Assembly: GCA_963942565.1 (NCBI GenBank)
Contig: OZ012688.1
Coordinates: forward strand, 19,278,542 to 19,342,541
Length of the DNA stretch: 64,000 nucleotides
Direction: 5' to 3'
Origin: Maea johnstoni
Lineage: Eukaryota; Annelida; Polychaeta; Spionida; Magelonidae
In this document: piece by piece, positions 33,601-42,630 of the stretch
How the letters are laid out: each line of letters opens with the position of its first letter
How positions within the stretch are numbered: the stretch's first letter is position 1
Translations under genes and position numbers: made by a program
Notes under the pieces: model-generated
Told to the model about the DNA's origin: nothing
Database searches by the model: none
Seen by the model: only the letters and a program-made list of their open reading frames with translations

Positions 33601-36600
33601 CTAGCCAATGTAAAAAATACGTGAATGAACACGTAAGTAAAATAGTACAAAGAGGGATACAAATAGCCGCTCATTGGTTAATAAACCGCGGGAAAGAGTA
33701 CCACGTGGTGTGACGGTGAGGCAGTGAGACCGCTCATTGGATAATTCACCAGAGACAAACCACGTGGTGCTGGGAAACCCAATCACGCACCGTCACGTGA
33801 TTAGCCGATCGCATTAAATATGCAGAAAACCCACGCATGCGCATCCACCCACGCATGCGCATCCAACGGCCGCCCCACCAGACCAGACGCGCTACAGAAT
33901 CGTATTGGAGTGAAGAAAACGTAAAGTATAAACACGTAAAAATCCACCAAAAAAAAACTAGGCAACCCACAGAAACAATGAAACAAACATTATAAACTAC
34001 ACACCCAATTCTAACAGAAACAATAAACAAAACGACCCCACCACACCCCACTCTCCAGATCATGCGGCTAGAATTTTCCAAAAATGCCATGTAAGACAAC
34101 ATAGGGAAAATGCATCAACCAGCTCCCAGGACCCTCCCCGGGAATGCAAGACAACAAAAGCGAACTGAATAAAGGTTGTTGTACAACAACCTCTAATAAT
34201 GATAACAATAATAATAATAATAATAATAATAATTGATAAATGATAATAATAATGATAGTAATAATGATAAAAAAAAAAATAATGAAAATAATAATACTTG
34301 ATATTTATAACAATAACAATAATAATAATAATGATATACAATAATTTATAATGGTTATATTGATGATGATAATAACTCAATTTTATTCATCATAGTAGCA
34401 GGAGGATGAGAGGAGAATATCCAATAATACCCACCTTTCCACTGAGTTGAGGACAGTGTTTCCGTTGTATCCGCCTCCGGAGAAGATGAAGCCATTCAAG
34501 GACGTAATGGCGACATAAGCGCGAGCCTCGTGCATGGGGGCAATGGATGACCACGTCTGCAGACTCGGGTCGAACCTTTCTGCCGCGTTCAGGTAGATCG
34601 TGTTCGCACCTACATCACTCGCTGCAGCAGAAAAAACACAATGTAATTGGAAATTGGAGAAATACACAAGGCACTTTTAAGTGGAAATCACATAAAAACA
34701 CAATGTAATTGGAAATCAGAGAAATACACAAGGCACTTTTATGTGGAAATCACATAAAAACACAATGTAATTGGAAATTGGAGAAATACACAAGGCACTT
34801 TTACGCGGAAATCGAGTAAAAACACGATGTAATTGGAAATTGGAGAACTACACAAGGCACTTTTATGCAAAGATCGCAGACAGACACAATGTAATGTATA
34901 GGGAAATAATAGAGCTACATAAGGCACTTTTTCTTGGAAAAACACAAAATAGTAATCAAGGAAATCAAGAAAATTCACATTTGTACTTTTACTCAAACAT
35001 AAGAAAAAATACACATAGCAATTTTACTAGGAAATTAGAGAAATAAACACAGCATTATTAGTGTGGAATCAAGTACATTCCCAATTTTTTGTTTTAGAAT
35101 ATGACAGATATGAATCCCCTCTAGGTGCAAGGTCATGTCATAAGTACCTCATATTATGACAGGACCTGCAATCAGCATTAACTATGTAAACCACGTGCTG
35201 TTAGTACTCTTGAGGCATATGGGAACATTCAAAAATATTTTTAACATACTCATCATGCAGATTTCTGGTTTAGGTAGGACCTTGCACCTTACCAAAGACA
35301 TGAATCAAATGATCAAATGGTAGAGTTCGGTTTTCAAGTGAAGGGTGAGTCTTGACATTTTGCCAAAAAACGAAACACAGACAGATATGTGCGTAAATGG
35401 TGCCATATCAACTCAAAATAGCAAAATATTGATAAGTTTATCATTATTCTGTAACTATGAGATGTAAGCTATACAATAGCATCAGTGCCGTTAGCGTCAT
35501 TTAACTCAGTTTACAGATAGTTAAGTTTTAAAAAATGACCCTGGTATCGGGTAGGGTTCTACCTTAAATCACAAAAATACTCAATCCATTTTCAATTAGA
35601 AATCACAGAAATACAAATTGCGCTTTTACTAGAATGCCACTAAAAAATCAATGATGCACTTTTTGTAAGAAGTCACACAAATACACAATGCACTTTGACT
35701 TGGAAATCACAGACTAACACATGGCACTTATTTATGAGAATCGCAGAAATACACAATGCACTTTTACTAGGATGACACAGAAATAAACGATGCACTTTTT
35801 GGGGGAAGTCAGACAAATACACAATGCACTTTGACTTGGAAATCACAGACTAACACATGGCACTTATTTATGGGAATCGCAGAAATACACAATGCACTTT
35901 TACTAGGATGACACAGAAATAAACGATGCACTTTTTGGGGGAAGTCAGACAAATACACAATGCACTTTTGACTTGGAAATCACAGACTAACACATGGCAC
36001 TGATTTATGGGAATCGCAGAAATACACAATGCACTTTTACTAGGATGACACAGAAATAAACGATGCACTTTTGGGGGGAAGTCAGACAAATACACAATTC
36101 ACTTTGACTTGGAAATCACAGACTAACACATGGCACTTATTTATGGGAATCGCAGAAATACACAATGCACTTTTACTAGATAGATAGAAATTCATTATGC
36201 AGTTTTACTATGAAATCACAGGAAAACATGATGCACCTTTGGTAGAAAATCATACATGCAACAATATACTATTAGTAGAAATAATAGTTTGGATTTGTTG
36301 AGTATCAGGAACGCAATCACGAGTTCAAGAGATGTGATTGGCTTAATTTTCGAAATATTCAAACCCCTCATGCTTAGAATTTTCGCTAATAACGTGTATG
36401 CTACATTTCCTTTTAAACATACCTGGATATAAAGTTGTTACTCAGTTCTCAGGCAATTTCTTTAAGATCCGTTAATGCTCATTATTGCTCATAAGTTCCT
36501 CTTGAAAGTGTCATAAGGATCTTTGATACTTATGAAAATAACTTGGTAATTATGAATAATTCTACAAAATATTTCAAGAAAAGTTGTCGATATTGTGCTG

Positions 36601-39600
36601 ATCAACATTTCTTCTTCAAATATTTTCCTAATAATGCATTCGCTTAAAGGTTTTCATCAAAATTGGCAGGCTACTTTTGGATGCAGTGAACCTTTCTTCT
36701 TCAAATATTTTCCTAATAATGCATTTGCTTCAAGGTTTTCATCAAAATTGTCAGGCTACTTTTGGATGCAGTGAACATTACACTTCAGCTATGTCCTGAA
36801 AGATGGTTTGTTAGGGAAATAGTTAATTATCACCCTCAAAAAGACAAAATTGGAAATTCGATATATAAATCTATGCATGTCTAAAAAGGAGGTTTTCAGG
36901 AAACTGCCTGTACAAAAGGACGGGTCCTGCCTAATTCCCCGAGTTCAGGTCAAAGTTGTCAAACCATGTGTCGACTTTAGATTCAAAGGGGTCAAGCATC
37001 AATATAAACAAGCACAATCTGAAAATCTATGGATTTATCATGCGTTGCAGAGTGCTCGGTATTTCTACCAGTATGCATACAAGTCAAATATCAAAACCTA
37101 CCTTCCCCTGTTCAGTTAAAAATAAATTTGAAATAAGTTTATTACCATGACTGGTAAATTTGTACTGTTCTGGTAGGGCCATGCCCACAAGTGCCTGCCA
37201 TGCCCACAACTGACATTTACATCCTGGCACCTGCAGGTGGAGTGAAATATGGCTACACACAGAGAGGAAATGGGGCTTTGTGTAAACGTAAATATCTCCA
37301 ATTCTAGAGTGGTTACGGCAGCAAATGAGGGTTCATTTTAAAGCTTGCAACAAGCCCTTCTCTGAGGGTATATACTTTTGGGGTTGGCTACCCCTTTAAC
37401 AATACAATACCTAAACTATATTTCTGACGATACTAACTGGCTTCTAAAGACCTTACTTTCTTAAATTAGGCAATGTCCGCTTTGGAAATTGCACAAATAA
37501 ATAGGGAACTGCCTTCATACAGAGACGTCCAGGAAGCAATTAAATCAATTGTACAGGTAACTTGGATATGACGGACTCAATGGGACCAGGAAAATTGGTC
37601 CGTCATATGCAAAATCCGTCGTATACATATGACGAATACTTGATATGCATCGGACTGGGACCAAGCATATCGTCCGTCATATGCAAAAATCCGTCCTACA
37701 GTGGTCCGTCATATCCAAGTTCACCTGTATAACTATTCAAAATTTTCCAACGCTGAGGCTACTTTAGTCCAAAGCACAAGGACGCACAGATTTTTGAAAA
37801 CCATTTAAATTCTGTCATGTTGGTATTCATTGGAAAGCTCTCGCTTAGTACTCTCAGATGAGTACCCATTTGCCAGGGTTTCAACCATTTTTCAAGATGT
37901 TCGCATCATTTGGTATTGGACGAAATAGCCACCAGCAGCATAAAGGTTAATTATACATTTTTCCCATTCGATATACCATTATTTACCAGTAAATACCGAT
38001 ACCAGTATTCGTTAGATAGTATTTTGTATGGTATTGAGTACCAGTATTGGCCAAAATAGCCACCAGCAGCATAAGGGTAAACAATATGATATTATTTCCC
38101 ACTCGATACCAGTATTATGTTGTATAGTATCAGGTACCTGTAGCTATCCCTATATGATACTCACCCTGCCCGCCAATAGCATACAGGAAGCCGCCCGTAC
38201 TGGCCGTCTTGTGGAAACTGCGGCAGTCTTTCATTGATGGCATGACGTCCCACTGCCCACTCATATCATTATACGCTTCCACCTGGTTCAGATAGTTCTC
38301 TCCGTCGTAACCACCCGTTACGTAGACTCGATTATTGAGGGGCGACGAGGAGCTGCCGTGATACGCTTTGCGTAACGGCGCGATCACCTGCCATTTGTTC
38401 GTCCTCAGATCGTAGCGTTCCACAGAGTCGAGCGGTATCCATGAGTCTTTTCCTCCTGAGAAAACAAGGGCAGGATGTGACAATTCAGGATACAGGATTC
38501 CTGAGCAGGAAATGGGGGGGGGGGGGGGGGGGGGTGACTATGTAATTGAGGGTAGATATTTCTAACCCAAAAAGTAGATTCACCCTATTGGTTTTAAGAA
38601 AAATCCGAAGAAAAGCGAGTTTTTCACAAAAAAAAATGTAAACAGTTTGAGTTGTTAAGAGTAGTAACTGGGTATGGCTATATAAATGTAAGAATATTAC
38701 CTGCCACCTAGTGACCAAACAGTGAACCTTAAAACACTAGAAGGTTTCCGAAGGTAGGAATATTAACTGTCCCTCTAGTGGCCAAACAGTGAACCTTAAA
38801 ACACTAAAAAAATATCTACACGCCAATAACATAAATATATAAATGATAGTAATGATAGCTGAGGACGGCTATATGAAGGTAGAAATATCAACTGGCCCTC
38901 TTGTGGTCAAACAGTGAACCTTAAACCACTAGAAACATGTGCACACCTAAATATATGACTTGGTATTAATGATAGCAGAGGATGGCTATGTGAAGGTGCA
39001 GAACATTAACTGGCCCTCTAGTGACTAAACAGTGAATCTTACCATGCTAGTAACATGTACACATCTATAGCATAAATATATGACTGTGTAGTAATGATAG
39101 CTGAGCACGGCCACGTAAAGGTGCAGAACATTAACTGGCCCTCTAGTGACCAAACAGTGAACCTTAAAACACTAGAAACACGTACAAACCTATAGCATAA
39201 ATATATGACTGGGTAGTAATGATAGCTGAGCACGGCCATGTAAAGGTGCAGAACATTAACTGGCCCTCTAGTGACGAAACAGTGAACCTTAAAACACTAG
39301 AAACATGTACAAACCTATAGCATAAATATATGACTGGGTAGTAACGATGGCCATGTGTGATCTGCCGCTGTTCAGCTCGCCAATAAAAGGTCCACGAACT
39401 GTGGGGTCCACAACTGATGGGAAAAACGCCGTCCACCGATTAGTGACATCGTCGTAACATTCACACGTTGTTAAGGTGACACCCACTGACTCACCAGCTA
39501 TGGCAACCAGGACCTATTAGGAAATAAATAGATAAGAGATTCATTCATTTACTCATATATTCACATTAATTAACCATTCCAATGCTGAGGCTACTTTTCT

Positions 39601-41943
39601 CCAAAGCACAAAGACGCAAAAGTTTTTGAAAACCATCTAAACCCTATCATGTTTGTATCCATTGAAAAGCTCTCGCTGAGTACTCACAGATGAATACCTA
39701 TTTGCCAGGGTTTCCATTGTTTTTTCTGCTTTTTCTGCATCATTTTCTATTGGCCAAATTAGCCACCAGCAGCACAAGGGTTAGGATTCTATATTAATAA
39801 CAAAACTGTATTTTGAGAATCATTTCAATAAAGTTGTTCCTGTTTGGTTTGTATAATGACCTTTTTTATGTTGAAAAGGGCAATTGACACTTCAGATATG
39901 TATAAGAAGATGGTTAGTTAGTAAAATATTTGGTTATAAACCCAAAAGTCATTGAAATATTTGCCTGTCCAAAAATGAGATTTTCAGGAAACTGCCTGTC
40001 CAAAAGACAGACAGGACGGGTCTTGGCTAAGTCCCTGCCAACGTCTCACCATTTTTTCCGTTGCTTGACAGTGCAGTGCCTTGTGAGATTCGACCTCCTC
40101 CGGAGTCATTCCGTTCACGCTCAGATGCGTCGTCTCTTGGCTCAGGCTTCCCACGCAGTTTTCGACGGCATCTGCGGTCGTGAGGCTCGCAATCAGCTCG
40201 CGGTTCTGACTCAGGTGCCGCATATGGAAGTCGCAGACCTTGTTCAGGCGGACGTGACGCAGGAGGTAGTCTAAGTGTCCGTGCCGTGCCGGGATGTTGT
40301 GCTTGACCCAGGCAAGGATGGCCTACAAGAAGAGAAAGTATGGGTTGAGTCATCTATCGGTAGTAAATTTGCCCAGAATATGACACGCTTTACAAATACT
40401 GTATACTAGGGATGGAGTTTACAATTCATTGATCGATAATCAGTTGCAGCCAACCGGTCAATTAACAATCATAATCCAGTCATTTAGTTTTAGTTTTTGT
40501 CACTAGGACAATTCTTACCAATTGCAAGTTTCAAAATTGATAAAAAAGGGGCAACCGAGTAAGCTTCAATTATATTTGATGATCGTCCCACCACTACTTG
40601 TTAATTTTGTGAATACTGTAAAACCCTTTATTACCACGCACATTTATTTTCACGCAACTGCCGTCTGAATCTGACTGCGGCCATATAATTATGCGCATCA
40701 ACTGTATCACCGCTATATGGGGCATTGTTATGCTACTTGGAACGTATATCAGCGCCAGTAATATACGCGTTATCATCACCTAGCGCGAAATGCGTGAAAT
40801 TAAAAGGAGCGCGATAATAATGGGTTTTACAGTATAGGAGAATGTGCTCGGCAAGGAGCTGCCTATGATACATGCAGTTTAATTTTTGCATACTGATGTT
40901 GAATGACAAGCTATCACGTCAACGTGTTTTGCGACAACAGCTTAAGAATCCAAATGTCCAAATAATGGCTCCAGAGGTGCGCAAAGTATGCAATAATTAA
41001 ACTGTCGTAATATAAACAGGTTATTACGATAGTTTATACATTCAGATGTATGAGTGATCAGTCAATGGCAGGGCAACCTCGTGGAACTCGTCCTCCAGAA
41101 TGAGTTCGCTGAGACGACGAATGCAGAACTTGCCGTCCATGGCTTACCTCCAAGACGGACCCTTCAAAATGCACGTTGAGTTGAGTCAGGCGAGCGTACA
41201 AGGATCTCCAGACTGTTGCAGCTGTTCCAGGAACTTGTCCTCAAGCATGAGTTTGCTGAGGCCACTCATGCAGAATTATCCAGACATAACTTACCTCCAA
41301 GACGCACCCTTCGAAATGCATGTCTTTGTAATGAAAGCACACATACTTACCTCCAAGACAGACCCTTCGAAATGCACGTCCCGGTCAGGCGAACGCACAC
41401 GGATCTCGAGACTGTGGCAGCTGAGTTCGAGGAACTCGTCTTCGACAATAAGATCGCTGAGACGGCTCATACAGAACTTGCTGGCTATGACTTACCTCAA
41501 AGACTGACCCTTCAAAATGCACGTCCCGGTCAGGCGAACGCACGAGGATCTCGAGACTGTGGCAGCTGAGTTTGAGGAACTCGTCTTCGACAATAAGATC
41601 GCTGAGACGGCTCATACAGAACTTGCTGGCTATGACTTACCTCCAAGACTGACCCTTCAAAATGCACGTCCCGGTCAGGCGAACGCACAAGGATCTCGAG
41701 ACTGTGGCAGCTGAGTTCGAGGAACTCGTCTTCGACAATAAGATCGCTGAGACGGCTCATGCAGAACTTGCCGGCCATGTCCTCCAGGTCCTGGCACGAG
41801 TAGAGGCTGCCGAACTGCTTGATGTGGATACAGTTGCTGGGGTGCAGCTGCCGGATCAGGTACTCCGCACAAGCGGCTTTCACGCTGGTGATCTGGAGCA
41901 GATCGGAGGCGGCAAGCAGGTCCTGGACATTCTCATCCGTGAT
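26815..41943 (-). CDS. BTB-BACK-Kelch (KLHL-type) gene, six exons, 5' end missing
   Basis: Exons on the - strand in order: 41943-41641, 40322-40050, 39513-39315, 38455-38165, 34621-34435, 27082-26815. All have GT-AG borders and compatible phases; they total 1521 bases, or 506 residues plus stop. Order: end of BTB (ITDENVQDLLAASDLLQI, residues 1-33), BACK (~37-150, with AILAWVKHN), then about five Kelch repeats marked by YAIGG, YVTGGYDG, YAIGGQ, FSGGGYNG and YAMGGFDG. KLHL proteins usually have ~570-620 residues; the missing part is the first ~100 of BTB. They act as substrate adaptors of Cullin-3 ubiquitin ligases: BTB binds Cullin-3 and the Kelch propeller binds the target. I cannot assign a vertebrate KLHL number. 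Transcription runs toward the ETO gene (convergent). Confidence 0.92.
27083..27429. other. Kelch intron 5, 3' part
   Basis: AT-rich intron; nothing recognised. Confidence 0.5.
27430..27626. repeat. leader plus AAT microsatellite
   Basis: AACACTAGGTGGCAGCACC and TTACAG followed by a short spacer and ~100 bp of AAT repeats. Same arrangement as 21115-21600. Confidence 0.8.
27630..27670. mobile_element. Helentron-like terminal hairpin
   Basis: ACAAG...CTTGT outer arms enclose a GACGCC-AGT-GGCGTC hairpin. The same nested hairpin (42631-42668) lies just past the end of an endonuclease reading frame. The flank to the right is also similar (CTTGTAT, T-rich, TTAATxATT). It lies directly after an AAT microsatellite. 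Confidence 0.6.
27671..30740. repeat. degenerate tandem blocks, probably inside a non-autonomous element
   Basis: The block ACCTAATAGTGCCAAAAAAT and ACATCTGAAACACA recurs about eight times (near 27911, 28408, 29236, 29725, 29860, 30448, 30569, 30690). A second block (GATCACCAAACATGAA, GGCATATGCCCCTG) recurs at wider spacing. No coding. It begins at the terminal hairpin, so it may be the body of a Helentron-like derivative; the right end was not found. Confidence 0.65.
30872..31611. repeat. inverted repeat pair with a third copy
   Basis: The segment at 30872-30943 (GCATACTTCAGGTCTGC, CACTCATGTTGAGAAG, AACTGCAGGCAGCA) is inverted at 31318-31396. A shorter direct copy is at 31559-31611. Arms ~75 bp, spacer ~370 bp. 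Could be a fold-back element. Confidence 0.7.
31612..32060. other. flank of the 563-bp array
   Basis: T-rich strings and repeated TTTTTTCCG / TTCGCC words similar in style to the adjacent array; no gene. Confidence 0.4.
32061..33749. repeat. 563-bp unit, three nearly identical tandem copies
   Basis: Units start at 32061, 32624 and 33187 and differ at only a few bases. Each has: an inverted pair around ACTTCCGGTTGTAGCGAAAA; a 17-bp perfect inverted repeat GAAACCAAAAGAATTAA (32322-32338) / its complement (32365-32381) with a 26-bp spacer; a YY1-like AAAATGGCGGAGG; and CCACGTGG near the end. Open frames of 70 and 98 codons occur in each unit on opposite strands and are identical by duplication; no domain was recognised. 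Confidence 0.95.
33755..33866. promoter_or_regulatory. promoter-like motif cluster
   Basis: Two CACGTG E-boxes (33761-33766, 33794-33799), a CCAAT box next to the second, and two ACGCATGCGCATCC sites (33833-33846, 33851-33864) fitting the NRF1 consensus. It directly follows the triplicated unit inside Kelch intron 4-5 (27083-34434). It could be an alternative promoter or part of a mobile element. Confidence 0.35.
34190..34380. repeat. AAT-rich microsatellite
   Basis: Interrupted AAT/GATAAT runs just downstream of Kelch exon 5 on the - strand. Confidence 0.9.
34435..34621 (-). CDS. Kelch exon 5
   Basis: Acceptor TTCTGCTGCAG, donor GTGGGT, phases 2 in and 2 out. It codes SDVGANTIYLNAAERFDP, QTWSSIAPMHEARAYVAITS and LNGFIFSGGGYNGNTVLNSV: one complete Kelch blade with double Gly and Tyr/Trp spacing. 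Confidence 0.93.
34638..34860. repeat. 61-bp minisatellite beside an acceptor
   Basis: CACAATGTAATTGGAAAT, GAGAAATACACAAGGCACTT and GTGGAAATCACATAAAAA repeat about 3.7 times. It begins 17 bp from the exon 5 acceptor, covering the intron side only. Confidence 0.9.
34861..35560. other. no gene seen
   Basis: Decayed echoes of the 61-bp unit to ~35060, then plain AT-rich intron. Confidence 0.5.
35561..36180. repeat. ~133-bp minisatellite, about four copies
   Basis: Units contain AATACACAATGCACTTTTAC, ATAAACGATGCACTTTTTGG and ACTAACACATGGCACTTATT. Its ACACAATGCACTTTTAC core is related to the 61-bp array at 34638-34860. Confidence 0.9.
36607..36776. repeat. 85-bp tandem duplication
   Basis: TTCAAATATTTTCCTAATAA and TTTTGGATGCAGTGAAC occur twice, 85 bp apart. 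Flanking sequence (ACTTATGAAAATAACTTGG) resembles MITE family 3. Confidence 0.85.
36777..37551. other. no gene seen
   Basis: AT-rich Kelch intron; a 89-codon frame at 36850 has no recognisable domain. Confidence 0.5.
37554..37727. mobile_element. TA-flanked MITE, 174 bp
   Basis: Ends CAGGTAACTTGGATATGACG and, inverted, CAGGTGAACTTGGATATGAC match over ~23 bp with one extra base; TA on both sides. The interior repeats GTCCGTCATATGCAAAA words. Non-coding. Confidence 0.88.
37737..37950 (+). mobile_element. TTAA-MITE family 1
   Basis: Starts 10 bp after the TA-MITE. Right end AGCCACCAGCAGCATAAAGG then TTAA; left TTAA decayed to TTCA. A detached right-end fragment (38046-38083) shows that a later ~107-bp local duplication copied its end. 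Confidence 0.82.
38046..38083 (+). mobile_element. detached right end of a family-1 MITE
   Basis: TTGGCCAAAATAGCCACCAG, CAGCATAAGGG, then TAAA; flanked by CCAGTATT/ACTCGATACC words that also flank the full copy, so it was carried by local duplication. Confidence 0.65.
38165..38455 (-). CDS. Kelch exon 4
   Basis: Acceptor TTTTCTCAG, donor GTGAGT, phase 1 at both ends. It codes GKDSWIPLDSVERYDLRTNK, WQVIAPLRKAYHGSSSS, NNRVYVTGGYDGENYLNQVE and ends TASTGGFLYAIGGQ: two blades with clear GG and W markers. Confidence 0.95.
38514..38534. repeat. run of 21 G
   Basis: Uninterrupted G homopolymer 59 bp upstream (in transcript sense) of the exon 4 acceptor; C-run on the sense strand, so it extends the pyrimidine-rich intron end. 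Confidence 0.98.
38690..39314 (-). repeat. 125-bp exon-edge minisatellite (Kelch exon 3)
   Basis: About five units (edges at 39190, 39065, ~38940, ~38815 and a partial) follow the exon 3 donor. Units near the exon repeat its last ~33 coding bases (CTATAGCATAAATATATGAC, GGGTAGTAA on +) with intron sequence (CTGGCCCTCTAGTGAC). The GT donor is kept at 39189-39188 and lost in the 39065 copy. Units decay with distance. Confidence 0.9.
39315..39513 (-). CDS. Kelch exon 3: BACK-Kelch linker and first blade
   Basis: Acceptor CCTAATAG, donor GTTTGT (weak). It codes VLVAIAGESVGVTLTTCECY, DDVTNRWTAFF, a variable loop, then RSHMAIVTTQSYIYAIG; one base of Gly passes to exon 4. The first Kelch motif is typical after BACK. 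Confidence 0.92.
39570..39785 (+). mobile_element. TTAA-MITE family 1
   Basis: TTAA, CCATTCCAATGCTGAGGCTA, full core, TTAGCCACCAGCAGCACAAG, GG, TTAG. Lies 56 bp upstream (gene sense) of exon 3. Confidence 0.85.
40050..40322 (-). CDS. Kelch exon 2: second half of BACK
   Basis: Ninety-one codons, phase 0 at both ends; acceptor TCTTGTAG, donor GTGAGA. It codes AILAWVKHNIPARHGHLDYL, LRHVRLNKVCDFHMRHL, then a helical linker ending QATEKM. WVKH and LLRHVRL are BACK hallmarks. Confidence 0.94.
40323..40615. other. Kelch intron 1, part
   Basis: AT-rich; nothing recognised. Confidence 0.5.
40616..40832 (-). mobile_element. TA-flanked MITE (CTGTAAAACCC ends)
   Basis: Perfect 11-bp ends CTGTAAAACCC / GGGTTTTACAG with TA on both sides; inverted relative to the copy at 23231-23431. 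Confidence 0.87.
41056..41640 (-). repeat. 145-bp exon-edge minisatellite (Kelch exon 1)
   Basis: Copies of the last ~130 bases of the exon plus its donor. Exon-edge positions are 41641 (real), 41496, 41351, 41295 and 41158, with a partial unit to ~41056. Every copy keeps the donor (CTTAC|CTC on +, GTAAG on -). The two nearest copies are almost identical to the exon; those at 41158 and 41295 are diverged or shortened. 145 is not a multiple of three, so using a distal donor would shift frame. Confidence 0.95.
41641..41943 (-). CDS. Kelch exon 1 seen: BTB end and first half of BACK
   Basis: Acceptor CCTTTCCAG, donor GTAAGT, 101 codons in phase 0. It codes ITDENVQDLLAASDLLQITS, VKAACAEYLIRQL (last BTB helices), then HPSNCIHIKQFGSLYSCQDL, CMSRLSDLIVEDEFLELS and DVHFEGSVLE of BACK. 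The exon's 3' end is tandemly copied into the intron. Upstream coding is missing. Confidence 0.95.
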
Positions 41944-42560
41944 CTGGAAAGGAACATTTAAGATTTTAGATTCATTACTATATATATATATATTTCTTTT
42001 GAAGGATGTTATTTTGGCGCTGTCATAGGGAGCGCGAAAATAGCAGAAGTTCAATGCCTGTAATAACCATCAGTTATACAGTACATTAATAAACCCTAAA
42101 AAGGAAAATGAAGGTCAAATGTCTTCAATTAACCCTTGAAAGGGAAATGGGAACAAGATACATAGGTTTACCCTTAAAAAGAAAAAAATTGGGGAGGGGA
42201 TATATTAAATAATCTGTAAATAGGAAATTTGGTGATCAAAACATAGGAAATTTGGTGATCAAAACTTATCAATCAACCATTGAATTGGCCGTCTTGTCAA
42301 AAGAAGGATCTGCTCAACCAGACTGCTTTTTACTCATCACAGAAAAATGGTTGTGCATCTATTGAATACCCTGTGTACCCTTAAATCTTTAGTTATTTTC
42401 AAGAGAATCATAGGTTGAATACATTGTGTGGTAGGCTGAAACCTTTAACTATTTTCAAGAGTATCATAGATTCTAAAGGTGTTCGTGAAGGGCATTGAAT
42501 GGGCATAAATGAGTAAAATGAATTAAATCAAAAATGAAATGAATTGTGAAAATATGAATA
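41944..42560. other. intron or 5' flank, no gene seen
   Basis: AT-rich; a short TA run at ~41980 and a 22-bp duplication (AGGAAATTTGGTGATCAAAA) near 42221-42266. Confidence 0.5.
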
Positions 42561-42628
42561 CTGTATAACGGGTAATGTTAACGTGTGCTTAAGCTTCCCG
42601 AATTTACCTAATGGGTTACAAACGGTAA
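42561..42628 (-). mobile_element. fragment of the 803-bp TA element
   Basis: CTGTATAACGGGTAATGTTA, CGTGTGCTTAA and CCCGAATTTACC match the inverted right end of 17422-18224. It stops at the Helentron-like hairpin, which therefore probably inserted into it. Confidence 0.8.
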
Positions 42629-42630
42629 AA

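Noticed and set aside
32252-33674. Three identical 98-codon frames on the - strand
   Set aside because: They exist because a 563-bp unit is tandemly repeated; no domain, no splice context, and an opposite-strand frame is equally open.
41056-41640. Mutually exclusive alternative BACK exons
   Set aside because: The copies have donors but no separate acceptor, and the 145-bp period breaks the frame.
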